From assembly GCA_020636075.1 (NCBI GenBank), contig JACJYO010000003.1, positions 806,001 to 870,000 of the forward strand: DNA of 64,000 bases, in the 5' to 3' direction. Shown in pieces: positions 26,353 through 35,777 of the stretch. Position 1 is the first letter of the stretch. Every line of letters begins with the position of its first letter. The DNA is from Lewinellaceae bacterium (GTDB taxonomy: Bacteria; Bacteroidota; Bacteroidia; Chitinophagales; Saprospiraceae). The position numbers and the translations under genes are program-made. The notes under the pieces are model-generated. The model had not been told where the DNA came from. It did no database searches and saw only the letters and a list, made by a program, of their open reading frames with translations.

Positions 26353-27474
26353 ATGATTATTGGTGTACCTAAAGAAATTAAATCGGATGAAAACCGTGTA
26401 GCGCTTACCCCGGCAGGGGCTATGGAACTGACAAAGGCTGGTCATTCTGTATATGTTGAAACCAGCGCAGGTGTGGGGAGTGGGTTTGAAGATGAAGACT
26501 ACATTGATGCTGGTGCACAAATTTTGTCTACAGCCGATGAGGTTTGGGCTATTGCCGAAATGATCATGAAGGTAAAGGAGCCCATCCGAGAAGAATACGA
26601 ACGCTGCCGTTCGGAGCAGTTGATTTTTACATACTTCCACTTTGCCTCCAGTGAAAAACTTACACGAGCCATGCTCGATAGCGGTGCGGTCTGCCTGGCT
26701 TACGAAACCGTGGAAACCAAAGACCGTCAGTTGCCACTGCTCATCCCGATGTCAGAAGTTGCCGGCAGAATGGCTATTCAGGAGGGCGCCAAGTTTTTGG
26801 AAAAACCGGTAAAAGGTCGCGGTGTTTTACTCGGCGGTGTGCCGGGCGTTGAACCGGGTAAAGTGTTGATCCTTGGCGGCGGTATTGTTGGTACACAAGC
26901 GGCTAAAATGGCTGCCGGTTTGGGAGCGCAAGTAACGATCCTGGATATCAGTTTGCCCCGTTTGCGCCAGTTGAATGACATCATGCCTGCCAATGTCACC
27001 ACACTGTATTCCAATGAATATAATATCCGCCGGCTGGTGCAAACCCACGATTTGATTGTTGGCGCTGTACTGATTCCAGGTGCCAAGGCGCCAAACCTGA
27101 TTACCCGCGATATGCTTTCGCTGATGCGCCCGGGTACGGTTTTAGTTGACGTTGCTGTGGACCAGGGTGGATGTTTCGAAACTACGAAACCGACTACACA
27201 CGAAAGCCCAACGTACATTATCGAAGATGTGGTGCACTACAGCGTGGCCAATATGCCGGGTGCTGTTCCATTTACCTCGACGGTTGCTCTTACGAATGCT
27301 ACGCTCCCGTATGCTATGCAGCTGGCCAATAAAGGCTGGAAACGAGCATGTCTTGACAACCCGGAATTGAAGCTTGGACTCAATGTTGTACATGGAAAAG
27401 TCGTTTATAACGGAGTCGCTGAAGCATTTGGATTGCCAATGAGCGGTCTGGATTCAGTTCTGGCAAACGCATAG
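26353..27474 (+). CDS. ald: Alanine dehydrogenase
   Basis: 373-aa NAD-dependent enzyme that interconverts L-alanine and pyruvate plus ammonia. It begins MIIGVPKEIKSDENRVALTP, the AlaDH/PNT N-terminal signature, has the MAIQEGAKFLEKP block near residue 140, the Rossmann motif ILGGGIVGTQAAKMA near 174, and the conserved SVANMPGAVPFTST near 298. Length matches the family (about 370). The start is fixed by the family N-terminus and the promoter spacing; the longer frame from 26275 would begin inside the promoter. The mscS-like gene follows after 33 bases. Confidence 0.96.
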   Translation: MIIGVPKEIKSDENRVALTPAGAMELTKAGHSVYVETSAGVGSGFEDEDYIDAGAQILSTADEVWAIAEMIMKVKEPIREEYERCRSEQLIFTYFHFASSEKLTRAMLDSGAVCLAYETVETKDRQLPLLIPMSEVAGRMAIQEGAKFLEKPVKGRGVLLGGVPGVEPGKVLILGGGIVGTQAAKMAAGLGAQVTILDISLPRLRQLNDIMPANVTTLYSNEYNIRRLVQTHDLIVGAVLIPGAKAPNLITRDMLSLMRPGTVLVDVAVDQGGCFETTKPTTHESPTYIIEDVVHYSVANMPGAVPFTSTVALTNATLPYAMQLANKGWKRACLDNPELKLGLNVVHGKVVYNGVAEAFGLPMSGLDSVLANA

Positions 27475-27507
27475 TTCCAAGCCCGGCGCGCCGAAAACCG
27501 GTTTTTT

Positions 27508-28416
27508 ATGAAATATCTGATCCTGCTGGTAAAAGCAATTACCTTGGTTTTGCTGTTATTGCTGTATCTCGGCGAACTGGAACCGATTTCGCTGCTGGCT
27601 GGTTTGAAGGCGCGCTACAAACTGGCACAGTACTACATCGATGTCGTTTCTGGCATTGCGATTTTTTTGCTTTTGCTCGACTTCGTGCAGGTGTTGGTGG
27701 TTAATTTTTACCGTCGCAGGCATCGCATCCGTGGGGACGATAATTTTGTAGTTGGTATAGGTCAGATTTACTCCATTGTGCTTGTTTTGGGCCTTGGCGT
27801 AGGTTTGCTTTCGCTTTTCCAAATTCAGATCCGTGAGGTGCTTACCTCCTTGTCGATCATTTTTGCCGGTCTGGTGCTATTGACCAAGGATTATGTTTCC
27901 AATATGATCAACGGTATGATCATGACTTTTTCGGGCGAACTCAGTATCGGCGATAATATCCGTATTGGGCAACACCGGGGTAAGATCGTTGACATCACCC
28001 TGCAAAATATCCATCTGATCAACGATGACGACGATGTCATTTACATTCCGAACAGTGTTTTCCTGACAACGGATATTGTCAATTTCACAAAACGCGAAAT
28101 CAAGCGTACCAGCTTGGATTTTGAAATTGACTTGAAATACCTCGAAACGGTTGAAGAACTGGAGCGCATCCTGATCGAAGCGCTCCAGCCATATCAAGAT
28201 CTCATCAAGGAGAATAGTTATTATCTCCGCGTTGCTGAAGTGAACCGAATGGGGGTTGTAATGAAATTCCAGTACATCCTGAAAGAGCCCAATAAAGATT
28301 TGGAACGGGCTATTCGGCGCACAGCCATTCGCCGGCTGGTTAAAATTATTAGTGGCCGGGAGAAGTTTGTCGATAAAATTCCTGAGTTGCCGGATGAATT
28401 TCCGGGACATGCCTGA
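27508..28416 (+). CDS. MscS-family mechanosensitive channel
   Basis: 302-aa inner-membrane protein with three hydrophobic segments (about residues 2-22, 48-68, 88-135) and the MscS core: the pore helix region LSIIFAGLVLLTKDYVSNMI followed by the beta domain GELSIGDNIRIGQHRGKIVDI and IYIPNSVFLT. The third helix lacks the Gly/Ala-repeat of E. coli MscS but keeps the general small-residue pattern. Channels of this type release solutes under hypo-osmotic shock. It probably shares the ald transcript. Confidence 0.9.
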   Translation: MKYLILLVKAITLVLLLLLYLGELEPISLLAGLKARYKLAQYYIDVVSGIAIFLLLLDFVQVLVVNFYRRRHRIRGDDNFVVGIGQIYSIVLVLGLGVGLLSLFQIQIREVLTSLSIIFAGLVLLTKDYVSNMINGMIMTFSGELSIGDNIRIGQHRGKIVDITLQNIHLINDDDDVIYIPNSVFLTTDIVNFTKREIKRTSLDFEIDLKYLETVEELERILIEALQPYQDLIKENSYYLRVAEVNRMGVVMKFQYILKEPNKDLERAIRRTAIRRLVKIISGREKFVDKIPELPDEFPGHA

Positions 28417-28547
28417 GGCAAAGAAATTGGTGTTGCAGCGTTGATACCGAAGGGTCTTTTTAGCTTGGCGTGATCCTTTGGGTTGCTTTTCTGTTATAAC
28501 GCTACAGCAATAATGCCTTCAAAAGGCCCAAACGCCACACCAAAAAA

Positions 28548-30638
28548 ATGAACCAACTCCAACACGAAACATCGCCTTATTTACGCCAGCACGCCAGCAA
28601 TCCGGTTGAATGGTACGCCTGGAAACCTGAAGCATTTGAGCGGGCGCGCGCTGAACAAAAGCCGATTCTGGTGAGTATTGGCTACTCTGCCTGCCATTGG
28701 TGTCACGTGATGGAACGCGAATCATTTGAAAACCCGGACGTGGCGGCTTTTATGAATGAACGTTTCATCAACATTAAGGTCGATCGGGAAGAGCGCCCAG
28801 ATGTAGATGCAATATACATGGAAGCCTGCCAGATACTGACGGGCGGCGGCGGTTGGCCGTTGAATTGTTTTCTGACTCCAGATGGTAAACCCTTTTTTGC
28901 TGGCACCTATTATCCGCCCCGTCCGGCATACAACCGGCCCTCCTGGCTTCAGGTATTACAGCATTTGGCCAATATTTGGGAAACGAAACGCGAAACAGCC
29001 ATTGAACAAGCCGATAAATTGCTGGAGTACATTCAGCGCAATGATTCTGTTTTTCTAAAAAAACAAGATTCGGAAATTGAACTTTCCGGCGCAGGACCGT
29101 TTACTCCCGAGTTGCTTGATGCTATTTTTCAAAAAATGCGGGATCAGTTTGACCGGGTCCATGGTGGTTTTGGTGGCGCTCCGAAATTTCCGTCGACTAT
29201 GGCCATCCAATATTTGTTGAACTACCATTGGTACAGTGGAAATTACGAAGCGCTGGAACATGCCCTGCTTTCGCTCGACAAGATGATCATGGGCGGGATG
29301 TATGATCAACTTGGCGGCGGGTTTGCCCGGTATGCCACAGACCGCGAGTGGCTGGTGCCGCATTTTGAAAAAATGCTGTACGATAATGCACTTTTGGTTT
29401 CAGTGTTATCGGATGCTTATAAGCTGTTGCAATCGACCACCCAAACGGCCGGGCAAGCCGCACGGGTGGCGCTATACTGCGAAACAATTAAAGAAACACT
29501 TGATTTTGTCATCAAGGAAATGACGCATGCAAAGGGCGGGTTTTATGCAGCCCTGGATGCGGACTCTGAAGGTGTTGAAGGGAAATTTTATGTTTGGACC
29601 AAAGTGGAAATTGAAACAGTACTGGGTGATGAGGCTGAACTGTTCTGTGCCTTTTATGGCGTGACAGAATCCGGAAATTGGGAGCAAACCAATATTTTAT
29701 GGCGTCCTGAAAGTTATGAATCCTTTGCTGCTGCAAATGACCTTGAGGTTGATGTGCTTAAACAGAAACTTCAGGTATCGCGTGAAAAACTCGCCCAAGT
29801 CCGCAAAAAGCGTATTTCTCCGGGCCTCGATGACAAGATATTGCTCGGCTGGAATGCGTTGATGTGCTCGGCACTTGCCAATGCGTATACTGCATTAGGT
29901 AAGGCAGAATACTTACAAGTGGCAGAACGCGCATTAAATTTTGTATTGGAAAATATGACTTCGGGTGATGTCCAGCGACCATTCCATACCTGGAAGGATG
30001 AACAGTTGCAATACCAGGCGGTGCTGGATGATTATGCCTTCCTGATTATGGCTTTGGTGGATATTTGGCAAATTACATTCAATTCAACGTATTTAACTTT
30101 AGCTGAAAAATACACTGAACAGGTTTTAAGTTACTTTCATGATTCAGATTCGGGTTTGTTTTTTTTCACAGCTTCAGACCAGACTGACGTTGTGATCCGG
30201 AAAAAAGACCTTTATGACAATGCTACTCCATCGGGCAACAGTACCATGGTGCATGTGCTCCAGCGTCTCGGAATTTTACTTGACCGACAGGATTGGCGTG
30301 AAATGGCGATCAATATATTGTTGATCATGAAATCGACAGTAGAGCGTTATCCATTGTCGTTCGAACGTTGGGCGGGGGCTTTGTTGAATGAAACGCATCC
30401 TTATATGGAAATTGTGGTTGTTGGTGACAATGCCTTTGATAAAACGCGGACAATTCTAAGACGGTTCCTATCGAACGGCTTGCTGGTGGCGAGTGCAACA
30501 GAAACCGATGAAAGCCCGCTTCTTGCAGGAAAACCAGGAAACTCCGACGCCTATATATATATATGTCAAAATTATGCCTGCAAGAAACCGGTACAATCAA
30601 TAAAAGAGTTTGATCAATTGCTACAAGCCAATAACTAA
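28548..30638 (+). CDS. DUF255 thioredoxin-domain protein (YyaL / SPATA20-like)
   Basis: 696-aa cytoplasmic protein. The N-terminal thioredoxin-like DUF255 domain (residues about 1-165) starts NQLQHETSPYLRQHASNPV and carries the CHWCH motif (in YSACHWCHVMERESF, near residue 47). The remaining 500 residues form an (alpha/alpha)6 barrel of the glycoside-hydrolase or epimerase type, with ALDADSEGVEGKFYVWT and DDYAFLIMAL as landmarks. Enzymatic activity is unknown across the family. porP follows 14 bases after its stop, suggesting read-through into the T9SS cluster. Confidence 0.93.
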   Translation: MNQLQHETSPYLRQHASNPVEWYAWKPEAFERARAEQKPILVSIGYSACHWCHVMERESFENPDVAAFMNERFINIKVDREERPDVDAIYMEACQILTGGGGWPLNCFLTPDGKPFFAGTYYPPRPAYNRPSWLQVLQHLANIWETKRETAIEQADKLLEYIQRNDSVFLKKQDSEIELSGAGPFTPELLDAIFQKMRDQFDRVHGGFGGAPKFPSTMAIQYLLNYHWYSGNYEALEHALLSLDKMIMGGMYDQLGGGFARYATDREWLVPHFEKMLYDNALLVSVLSDAYKLLQSTTQTAGQAARVALYCETIKETLDFVIKEMTHAKGGFYAALDADSEGVEGKFYVWTKVEIETVLGDEAELFCAFYGVTESGNWEQTNILWRPESYESFAAANDLEVDVLKQKLQVSREKLAQVRKKRISPGLDDKILLGWNALMCSALANAYTALGKAEYLQVAERALNFVLENMTSGDVQRPFHTWKDEQLQYQAVLDDYAFLIMALVDIWQITFNSTYLTLAEKYTEQVLSYFHDSDSGLFFFTASDQTDVVIRKKDLYDNATPSGNSTMVHVLQRLGILLDRQDWREMAINILLIMKSTVERYPLSFERWAGALLNETHPYMEIVVVGDNAFDKTRTILRRFLSNGLLVASATETDESPLLAGKPGNSDAYIYICQNYACKKPVQSIKEFDQLLQANN

Positions 30639-30652
30639 ACCTACCTTTCCAT

Positions 30653-31639
30653 ATGCGAAAACTTTTTACGCTCCTCCAACTCGCAGTGGTATTCTTCTGG
30701 ACGCCGGTGCTTACAGCCCAGCAAGCCCCCCAATATAGTTTATACCTTTTAAACCCGTACGCTTACAACCCCGCTTATGCGGGTATGGAAAATACCTTGG
30801 TTGCAACAGGTGTCTATCGCCAACAGTGGTCCAGCCTTGCAGGTGCACCCGAAACGCAACACCTCAACTTGCATTTACCGTTATACATGATCAGTAGCGG
30901 TGTTGGGTTCAAGGCAGAAAATGATAATATCGGAGCTCATCGCACTACGCATGCTGTGCTGACCTATGCTTTTCAGCGTGAGCTGGGCAGAAATAGCATT
31001 TTGTCAATTGGCGTGAGCGGTGGTTATATGCAATATGCCTTAGATGGCGGGAAACTGCGTACACCGGAAGGCAGTTATGAGCCATCGGGCGTTTTTTTGC
31101 ATAATGACCCTTTGCTTCCGGAAGGAAAACTGACCACGGGAACGCCGGTATTTGAAGCCGGGCTATATTTTCAGTGGAAAGATATGGCACTCAGTATGGC
31201 TACCCAGCCAGTATTTGCGCCGGTGCTGGATGCAGGTAATACTGGAGCCTTTGGATTGAAGTCTGTACGACATTATCTGGCCGCCTTATCATATCAATTT
31301 GAAGTGGGGCGAAATCTGACTATTAAACCTGCGGTTTTGCTCAAAACTGACATAATTGAGACACAAACTGAGATTTCTACAATTATTCGGTGGCGAGAGA
31401 ATATTTTTGCCGGCGCTTCGTTTAGGGGCATGAGCGCTTCTGCCCGTGATGCTTTTGTTATTTTGGGAGGGTTGCGCTTAAATGAACGGACAACGTTGGC
31501 TTATTCTTTTGATATTCCCTTATCAGCCTTACAAGTAGCAAACCGAGGCAGCCATGAGTTGCTTCTACGCTATGAGCTTAACAAACCAATCGGCACAGGC
31601 AAATTGCCTCCAGTTATCTACAACCCCAGATTTTTTTAA
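30653..31639 (+). CDS. porP: PorP/SprF family T9SS outer-membrane protein
   Basis: 328-aa outer-membrane beta-barrel of the PorP/SprF family. Signal peptide is residues 1-22 (ending TAQQ). The early block QYSLYLLNPYAYNPAYAGM is the family hallmark, with a C-terminal strand ending in Phe. In T9SS, PorP-type proteins work with PorK/PorN at the outer membrane or dock surface adhesins (SprF with SprB). It heads the gldKLMN genes, the classic porPKLMN order. Several SprF-like paralogs usually occur per genome, so whether this is the core PorP is judged from position only. Confidence 0.92.
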   Translation: MRKLFTLLQLAVVFFWTPVLTAQQAPQYSLYLLNPYAYNPAYAGMENTLVATGVYRQQWSSLAGAPETQHLNLHLPLYMISSGVGFKAENDNIGAHRTTHAVLTYAFQRELGRNSILSIGVSGGYMQYALDGGKLRTPEGSYEPSGVFLHNDPLLPEGKLTTGTPVFEAGLYFQWKDMALSMATQPVFAPVLDAGNTGAFGLKSVRHYLAALSYQFEVGRNLTIKPAVLLKTDIIETQTEISTIIRWRENIFAGASFRGMSASARDAFVILGGLRLNERTTLAYSFDIPLSALQVANRGSHELLLRYELNKPIGTGKLPPVIYNPRFF

Positions 31640-31833
31640 GTAGCAATGCGCCATCTGTTTAGTTGTCATTGGCCTTACCTTTTGAAAACTATCACGCTCC
31701 TGAAACAATTTATTCTCCAAATCCAACAAAAAAAAACGATCCGTTATACAATGTATCGTTAAAATACCGTTTGCATGCTGCTGTTTCAGTAAGCAAACAT
31801 TTATGGTCAACCAATTTTAATTGGGATTCTTTT

Positions 31834-31861
31834 TTGCATCGAATTTAATCCTCTATCTTTA
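31834..31861 (+). promoter_or_regulatory. Candidate promoter of gldK
   Basis: TTG (31834-31836), 17 bases, TATCTTTA (31854-31861), 52 bases before the gldK ATG. The same spacing is seen at ald and tatD. It implies that gldK can be transcribed apart from porP. Confidence 0.6.
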
Positions 31862-31912
31862 CGACCACTTTTTCCAAACCGAACAATTAAGTAGGAAAAC
31901 ACGGGTGTTAAC

Positions 31913-33163
31913 ATGAAAAAACTACAGAAATCGCTTCTGCTTTTACTCTTTTTGGCGGCCTTTGCCGCTTCTTGTGGCCGGAAAGAAACCGGTGAACTAG
32001 TTGGAGTATTCAATCGCCCTAAATGGAAGGGCCTCAATCCCTATGGTATGGTTTACGTACCATCAGGTACTCTGCACGTTGGTGTTGGCGATGAAGATCT
32101 CAGTAAGCAACTGGTCTCGCGTCCAAAGTCGATCTCTATCCAGGGCTTTTTTATGGATGAGACGGAAATTACGAACAATGAATATCGGCAATTTGTAACC
32201 TGGGTGCAGGATTCAATTGCGCATGAGACCTTGCAGCATCTTCAGGAAGATGATGGTGGCGACTTTGACAAGGCCCTGATCGACTGGGAAATGGATATTG
32301 ACTGGGAAGAAGACGCTGAAGAACTGGAGGATATGTACTACCAGGGAAATGAGCGTTTTGCCGGTCGGAAAGAATTGGATGTTAGCAAATTCATCTTTGA
32401 ATTTCAATGGTACGATTGGCAACGGGCCGCTCATGATCGGACTAGCAACCGTACCAGCCACATTCACAAAGAGAAAATTCCCATTTATCCGGATACACTT
32501 TGCTGGGTGCGCGATTACGCTTATTCTTACAACGAGCCTATGACCCGGAACTATTTCTGGCATCCGGCTTTTGATGACTACCCTGTTGTGGGTGTTAACT
32601 GGAAAATGGCTAAGGCATTCTGCTATTGGCGTGCCAAATTGTGGGATATGTATTCCACAGATCAAATCAACACCGAAGACTTCCGGCTGCCTACAGAACA
32701 TGAATGGGAATACGCAGCACGTGGTGGACGTGAAGGTGCTCCCTATCCCTGGGGTGCATATTACACCCGTAATGCCAAAGGTTGTCTCTTAGCCAATTTT
32801 AAGCCTGGTCGTGGGAACTATCCGGAAGATGGTGGTTTGTACACAGTGAAAGCTGACGGCTACTATCCGAACGATTATGGCTTGTACTGCATGGCTGGTA
32901 ATGTGGCAGAATGGACCGAAACAGCCTACTACGAAAATGCCTACACCTTTATGCATGACCTCAACCCTGATATTCGCTATGATGCAAAGGAGGAGGATGT
33001 TCCTACTGCAAAACGTAAGGTGATTCGCGGAGGCTCTTGGAAAGATATTGCATTTTTCATGCAAACCGGAACACGTTCTTGGGAATATCAGGATACTACC
33101 AAGTGCTATATCGGGTTCCGTTGCGTACTGACCTTCCTTGGTCGTTCAATCAACGACTTCTAA
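31913..33163 (+). CDS. gldK: GldK/PorK T9SS lipoprotein (FGE-sulfatase fold)
   Basis: 416-aa lipoprotein with lipobox FAASC (Cys near residue 22) and a formylglycine-generating-enzyme fold: MVYVPSGTLHVG, FFMDETEITNNEYRQFV, FRLPTEHEWEYAARGG, MAGNVAEWTE and VIRGGSWKD. The catalytic Cys pair of true FGE enzymes is not expected in GldK, which is structural. With GldN it forms the periplasmic, outer-membrane-linked ring of the type IX secretion system. GldJ is similar in fold, but the position directly before gldL points to GldK. It has its own promoter and terminator. Confidence 0.93.
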   Translation: MKKLQKSLLLLLFLAAFAASCGRKETGELVGVFNRPKWKGLNPYGMVYVPSGTLHVGVGDEDLSKQLVSRPKSISIQGFFMDETEITNNEYRQFVTWVQDSIAHETLQHLQEDDGGDFDKALIDWEMDIDWEEDAEELEDMYYQGNERFAGRKELDVSKFIFEFQWYDWQRAAHDRTSNRTSHIHKEKIPIYPDTLCWVRDYAYSYNEPMTRNYFWHPAFDDYPVVGVNWKMAKAFCYWRAKLWDMYSTDQINTEDFRLPTEHEWEYAARGGREGAPYPWGAYYTRNAKGCLLANFKPGRGNYPEDGGLYTVKADGYYPNDYGLYCMAGNVAEWTETAYYENAYTFMHDLNPDIRYDAKEEDVPTAKRKVIRGGSWKDIAFFMQTGTRSWEYQDTTKCYIGFRCVLTFLGRSINDF

Positions 33164-33188
33164 ATCAATTAACAGGGCGAAATTGATG

Positions 33189-33265
33189 CAAAGGGCAAAA
33201 AAGCAAGAAAATCTAACTGCGAATAAAATTTTGCGTTAATTCTTGCGTTTTGCCCTTTGTTTTTG
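33189..33265 (+). terminator. Intrinsic terminator after gldK
   Basis: CAAAGGGCAAAA (33189-33200) pairs with TTTTGCCCTTTG (33248-33259), extended inward by GCAAGAA / TTCTTGC; TTTTTG follows. The loop is large (about 30 bases). Confidence 0.75.
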
Positions 33266-33410
33266 TCCTTTATTAATTTGGGTACTCCACAACTAAATAT
33301 TGGAAAAGCGATGACCTGTTTCAGGGCTGTTTGCCAATGGCAGACAATCTAACAGCGTAAATTACGGTATTCGGACAAAATTTTCTTCGGATAAGTTTTT
33401 TTTCGATTGT

Positions 33411-33418
33411 TACCTTTG
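33411..33418 (+). promoter_or_regulatory. Candidate -7 box for gldLM
   Basis: TACCTTTG followed by CGTCGC, 80 bases before the gldL ATG. No clear -33 TTG at the usual distance. Confidence 0.5.
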
Positions 33419-33497
33419 CGTCGCTTTTTTATATCCCTTTAAGCAAAACACTACACACAGTTCAACCTTTTTGTAAACTGCTAAAAAGTTTAAAACA

Positions 33498-34091
33498 ATG
33501 AGTTTCGTCAAAACCAAGTCATTCAAGTACTTTAAGAATCTTGTCATCGGTGTCGGTGCTTCTATCGTGCTTATGGGCGCCCTTTTCAAATTGGAAAGCT
33601 GGGAATTTGCCTCTGAAATGCTTATCGTTGGTCTTAGCGTTGAAGCTTGTATTTTCCTTTTTCTGGGTCTTATTGGCCCGGAGCCCGATTTCTATTGGAA
33701 CAAACTGTATCCGGGGCTTGATGACTACAATTCCCGTATCCAGCCGCTGACAGCAGGTCCGAACCCCAACATGCCCGAAGTTGCACCATTGCACGGTGAC
33801 GTTGTTGAACGTCAGCTGGGCGGTATGTTGACGGAGTTGCAATCCATGTCCAAAAGCATGGGCGCTCTCAAAGCACTTCAGGAAGTTGATTTCTCCGGTA
33901 CCCAAGAGCAAATCAAATCGATGAGCAACTTCTACACGAAAATGAATGAAGCCATGGCTGATATGGCTAAATCCGCCGAAGATGTGCGGGCTTACAAAGA
34001 CCAGCTGGCATCCCTGAACAAAAACCTCGGCTCACTCAATACCGTTTACGGCAATATGCTTGCTGCCATGTCTAACATTGGCCGTCAGTAA
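33498..34091 (+). CDS. gldL: GldL/PorL T9SS inner-membrane motor protein
   Basis: 197-aa protein with two transmembrane helices near the N-terminus (about residues 14-30 and 38-58) and a cytoplasmic helical tail. TM2 contains a buried Glu (GLSVEACIFLFLG), in line with the proton-conducting Glu described for GldL. With GldM it forms the proton-driven rotary motor that powers T9SS and gliding. gldM follows 59 bases later with no terminator between, so the two stator genes are co-transcribed. Confidence 0.95.
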   Translation: MSFVKTKSFKYFKNLVIGVGASIVLMGALFKLESWEFASEMLIVGLSVEACIFLFLGLIGPEPDFYWNKLYPGLDDYNSRIQPLTAGPNPNMPEVAPLHGDVVERQLGGMLTELQSMSKSMGALKALQEVDFSGTQEQIKSMSNFYTKMNEAMADMAKSAEDVRAYKDQLASLNKNLGSLNTVYGNMLAAMSNIGRQ

Positions 34092-34150
34092 ATTCCGATT
34101 TCGGATTTGAAGTCAACTTAATTTTAAACATTAAAAAAAGATACAGCCTT

Positions 34151-35689
34151 ATGTCAATACCTAAGGAGCCGCGACAGTTAATGATCAACCTGATGTATCT
34201 GGTGTTGACCGCACTGCTCGCGCTAAACGTATCTGCCGAGGTGATGAATGCGTTTTTCTCGCTAGATAACGGCCTGAAAAACAGCCGGGGCATCGTTGAG
34301 ACTAACAATGATGTTCTGATGTCAAACATCAATAAGCAGGCAGATGCGTATAAAACTGAGATAAATGAAAAATACCGTTCGAATGCCAAGGAAGCTATTC
34401 AAATAGCCAATGAATTTTCTGAATTCATTGAAGGTGTTCGCAAAGAACTTTTCGAAAAAGCTGGAGGACCTTCTAAGAAAGATCCTAAGATTCCGAAAGA
34501 TATTCGAAACAAGGACATCACAACCCGGATGTTCGTATTGGGTGAAAATGGAAAAGAGGGCCTTGGCTTTGAAATTGAACGAAAAGTAAAAGAAACCAGG
34601 GAACGTTTGCTTGCATTAGCTGATAATGACAAGGATGTTGAAGCGGCACTTCCACTTCAATTGGAGGCAGTACCAGCGAGTTCGGATAAAACTAGTTGGC
34701 CTGATTTTCGGTTCCGCCAAATGCCGGTAGCAGCCTGTTTCCCCATTTTGGGCAAAATTCAGAGTGATGCCAAAACCTCATCAGCAGCAGTATTGAACTA
34801 TTGTTTGAAAAAAGTTGCAGGTGAGGATATTAAGTTCGACGCGTTTCAACCTGCAATCAGCGCACCTAAAGGTTATGTTATTGCTGGTGATAAGTATGAA
34901 GCTGATGTGTTTTTGAGCGCCTACAGCACCCAAGCAGATAACATTAGCATTTCTGTGGATGGCCGCAGTTTGCCAATGAAGGAAGGTGTAGCCAAATATG
35001 AAGTTGGCACGAGTTCTACAGGAACCAAATCCTATAAAGTCAGTATTAACGTAACAAACCCACTGACTCAAAAAACGGATAATTATTCCAAAGAATTCCA
35101 ATATGAAGTTGGCCAGCGTTCCTGCTCTGTACAGTTGGATAAAATGAACGTGTTCTACATCGGTGTTGATAACCCAGTATCTGTTTCGGCTGCAGGTGTA
35201 TCGACTAATGATCTCCGGGTGAGTTCAAGTGGTATTAATATGACCAAAGACGGCTCGTCTCACTACAATGTGCGTGCAACTACACCTGGCGAAGCAACCA
35301 TTACGCTTTCGGGCGGTGGCCTGCCTCCAACAACCTTCAAATACAAAGTCAAACGTATTCCGGACCCGGTCGCTCTTTTGGGCGCTCAAAAGTTTGACAG
35401 TTCCATCCCCAACGGTACGTTTAAGGCTCAGGGTGGTGTAGCTGCTGTTTTGGAAAACTTTGACTTTGATGCGAAGTGCGACGTTATCGGGTATACCGTG
35501 GCCTACCAGAAAAAACGTGCTGACGTGGTTGAAAAGACTAACGCTGGCGCACGTTATGATGCCGATGTACGGGACCTGATCCAACGGGCTTCTCCTGGTG
35601 ACGTATATTATTTCCTGGACGTTCGGGCAAAATGCCCCGGGGACATCGCTTCCCGTCGTTTGGGTGACCTGGTATTTAAAATCCGGTAA
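34151..35689 (+). CDS. gldM: GldM/PorM T9SS motor protein
   Basis: 512-aa inner-membrane protein with one N-terminal transmembrane helix (about residues 12-32, LMINLMYLVLTALLALNVS) and a long periplasmic part made of consecutive domains: a helical bundle (about 40-220) and beta-rich Ig-like domains (about 220-510). This is the standard GldM layout of the shaft that crosses the periplasm to the GldKN ring. The N-terminus SIPKEPRQLMINLMYLVL is highly characteristic. A strong hairpin terminator lies directly after it. Confidence 0.95.
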   Translation: MSIPKEPRQLMINLMYLVLTALLALNVSAEVMNAFFSLDNGLKNSRGIVETNNDVLMSNINKQADAYKTEINEKYRSNAKEAIQIANEFSEFIEGVRKELFEKAGGPSKKDPKIPKDIRNKDITTRMFVLGENGKEGLGFEIERKVKETRERLLALADNDKDVEAALPLQLEAVPASSDKTSWPDFRFRQMPVAACFPILGKIQSDAKTSSAAVLNYCLKKVAGEDIKFDAFQPAISAPKGYVIAGDKYEADVFLSAYSTQADNISISVDGRSLPMKEGVAKYEVGTSSTGTKSYKVSINVTNPLTQKTDNYSKEFQYEVGQRSCSVQLDKMNVFYIGVDNPVSVSAAGVSTNDLRVSSSGINMTKDGSSHYNVRATTPGEATITLSGGGLPPTTFKYKVKRIPDPVALLGAQKFDSSIPNGTFKAQGGVAAVLENFDFDAKCDVIGYTVAYQKKRADVVEKTNAGARYDADVRDLIQRASPGDVYYFLDVRAKCPGDIASRRLGDLVFKIR

Positions 35690-35696
35690 TAAATGC

Positions 35697-35738
35697 AGTT
35701 CAGCCGGCGTTCTTTAAAGCCGCCGGCTGAACTTTTTG
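35697..35738 (+). terminator. Intrinsic terminator between gldM and gldN
   Basis: 13-bp perfect stem AGTTCAGCCGGCG / CGCCGGCTGAACT with an 11-base loop, followed by TTTTTG. It sits 45 bases before the gldN start. Confidence 0.88.
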
Positions 35739-35777
35739 AAATTGCTAAACATTCACGTAATCAATCCACTGCGAACC

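Larger units (their letters stand above)
33164..33497 (+). other. gldK-gldL intergenic region
   Basis: 334 bases without a gene. It holds a long intrinsic terminator (33189-33265) and then a promoter box TACCTTTG (33411-33418) for gldL. So transcription is likely stopped and restarted here. Confidence 0.7.

Noticed and set aside
31738..31765. AACGAT / ATCGTT pair with a run of A, considered as a minus-strand terminator
   Set aside because: Stem is only 6 bp with a 14-base loop, and no minus-strand gene lies before it.
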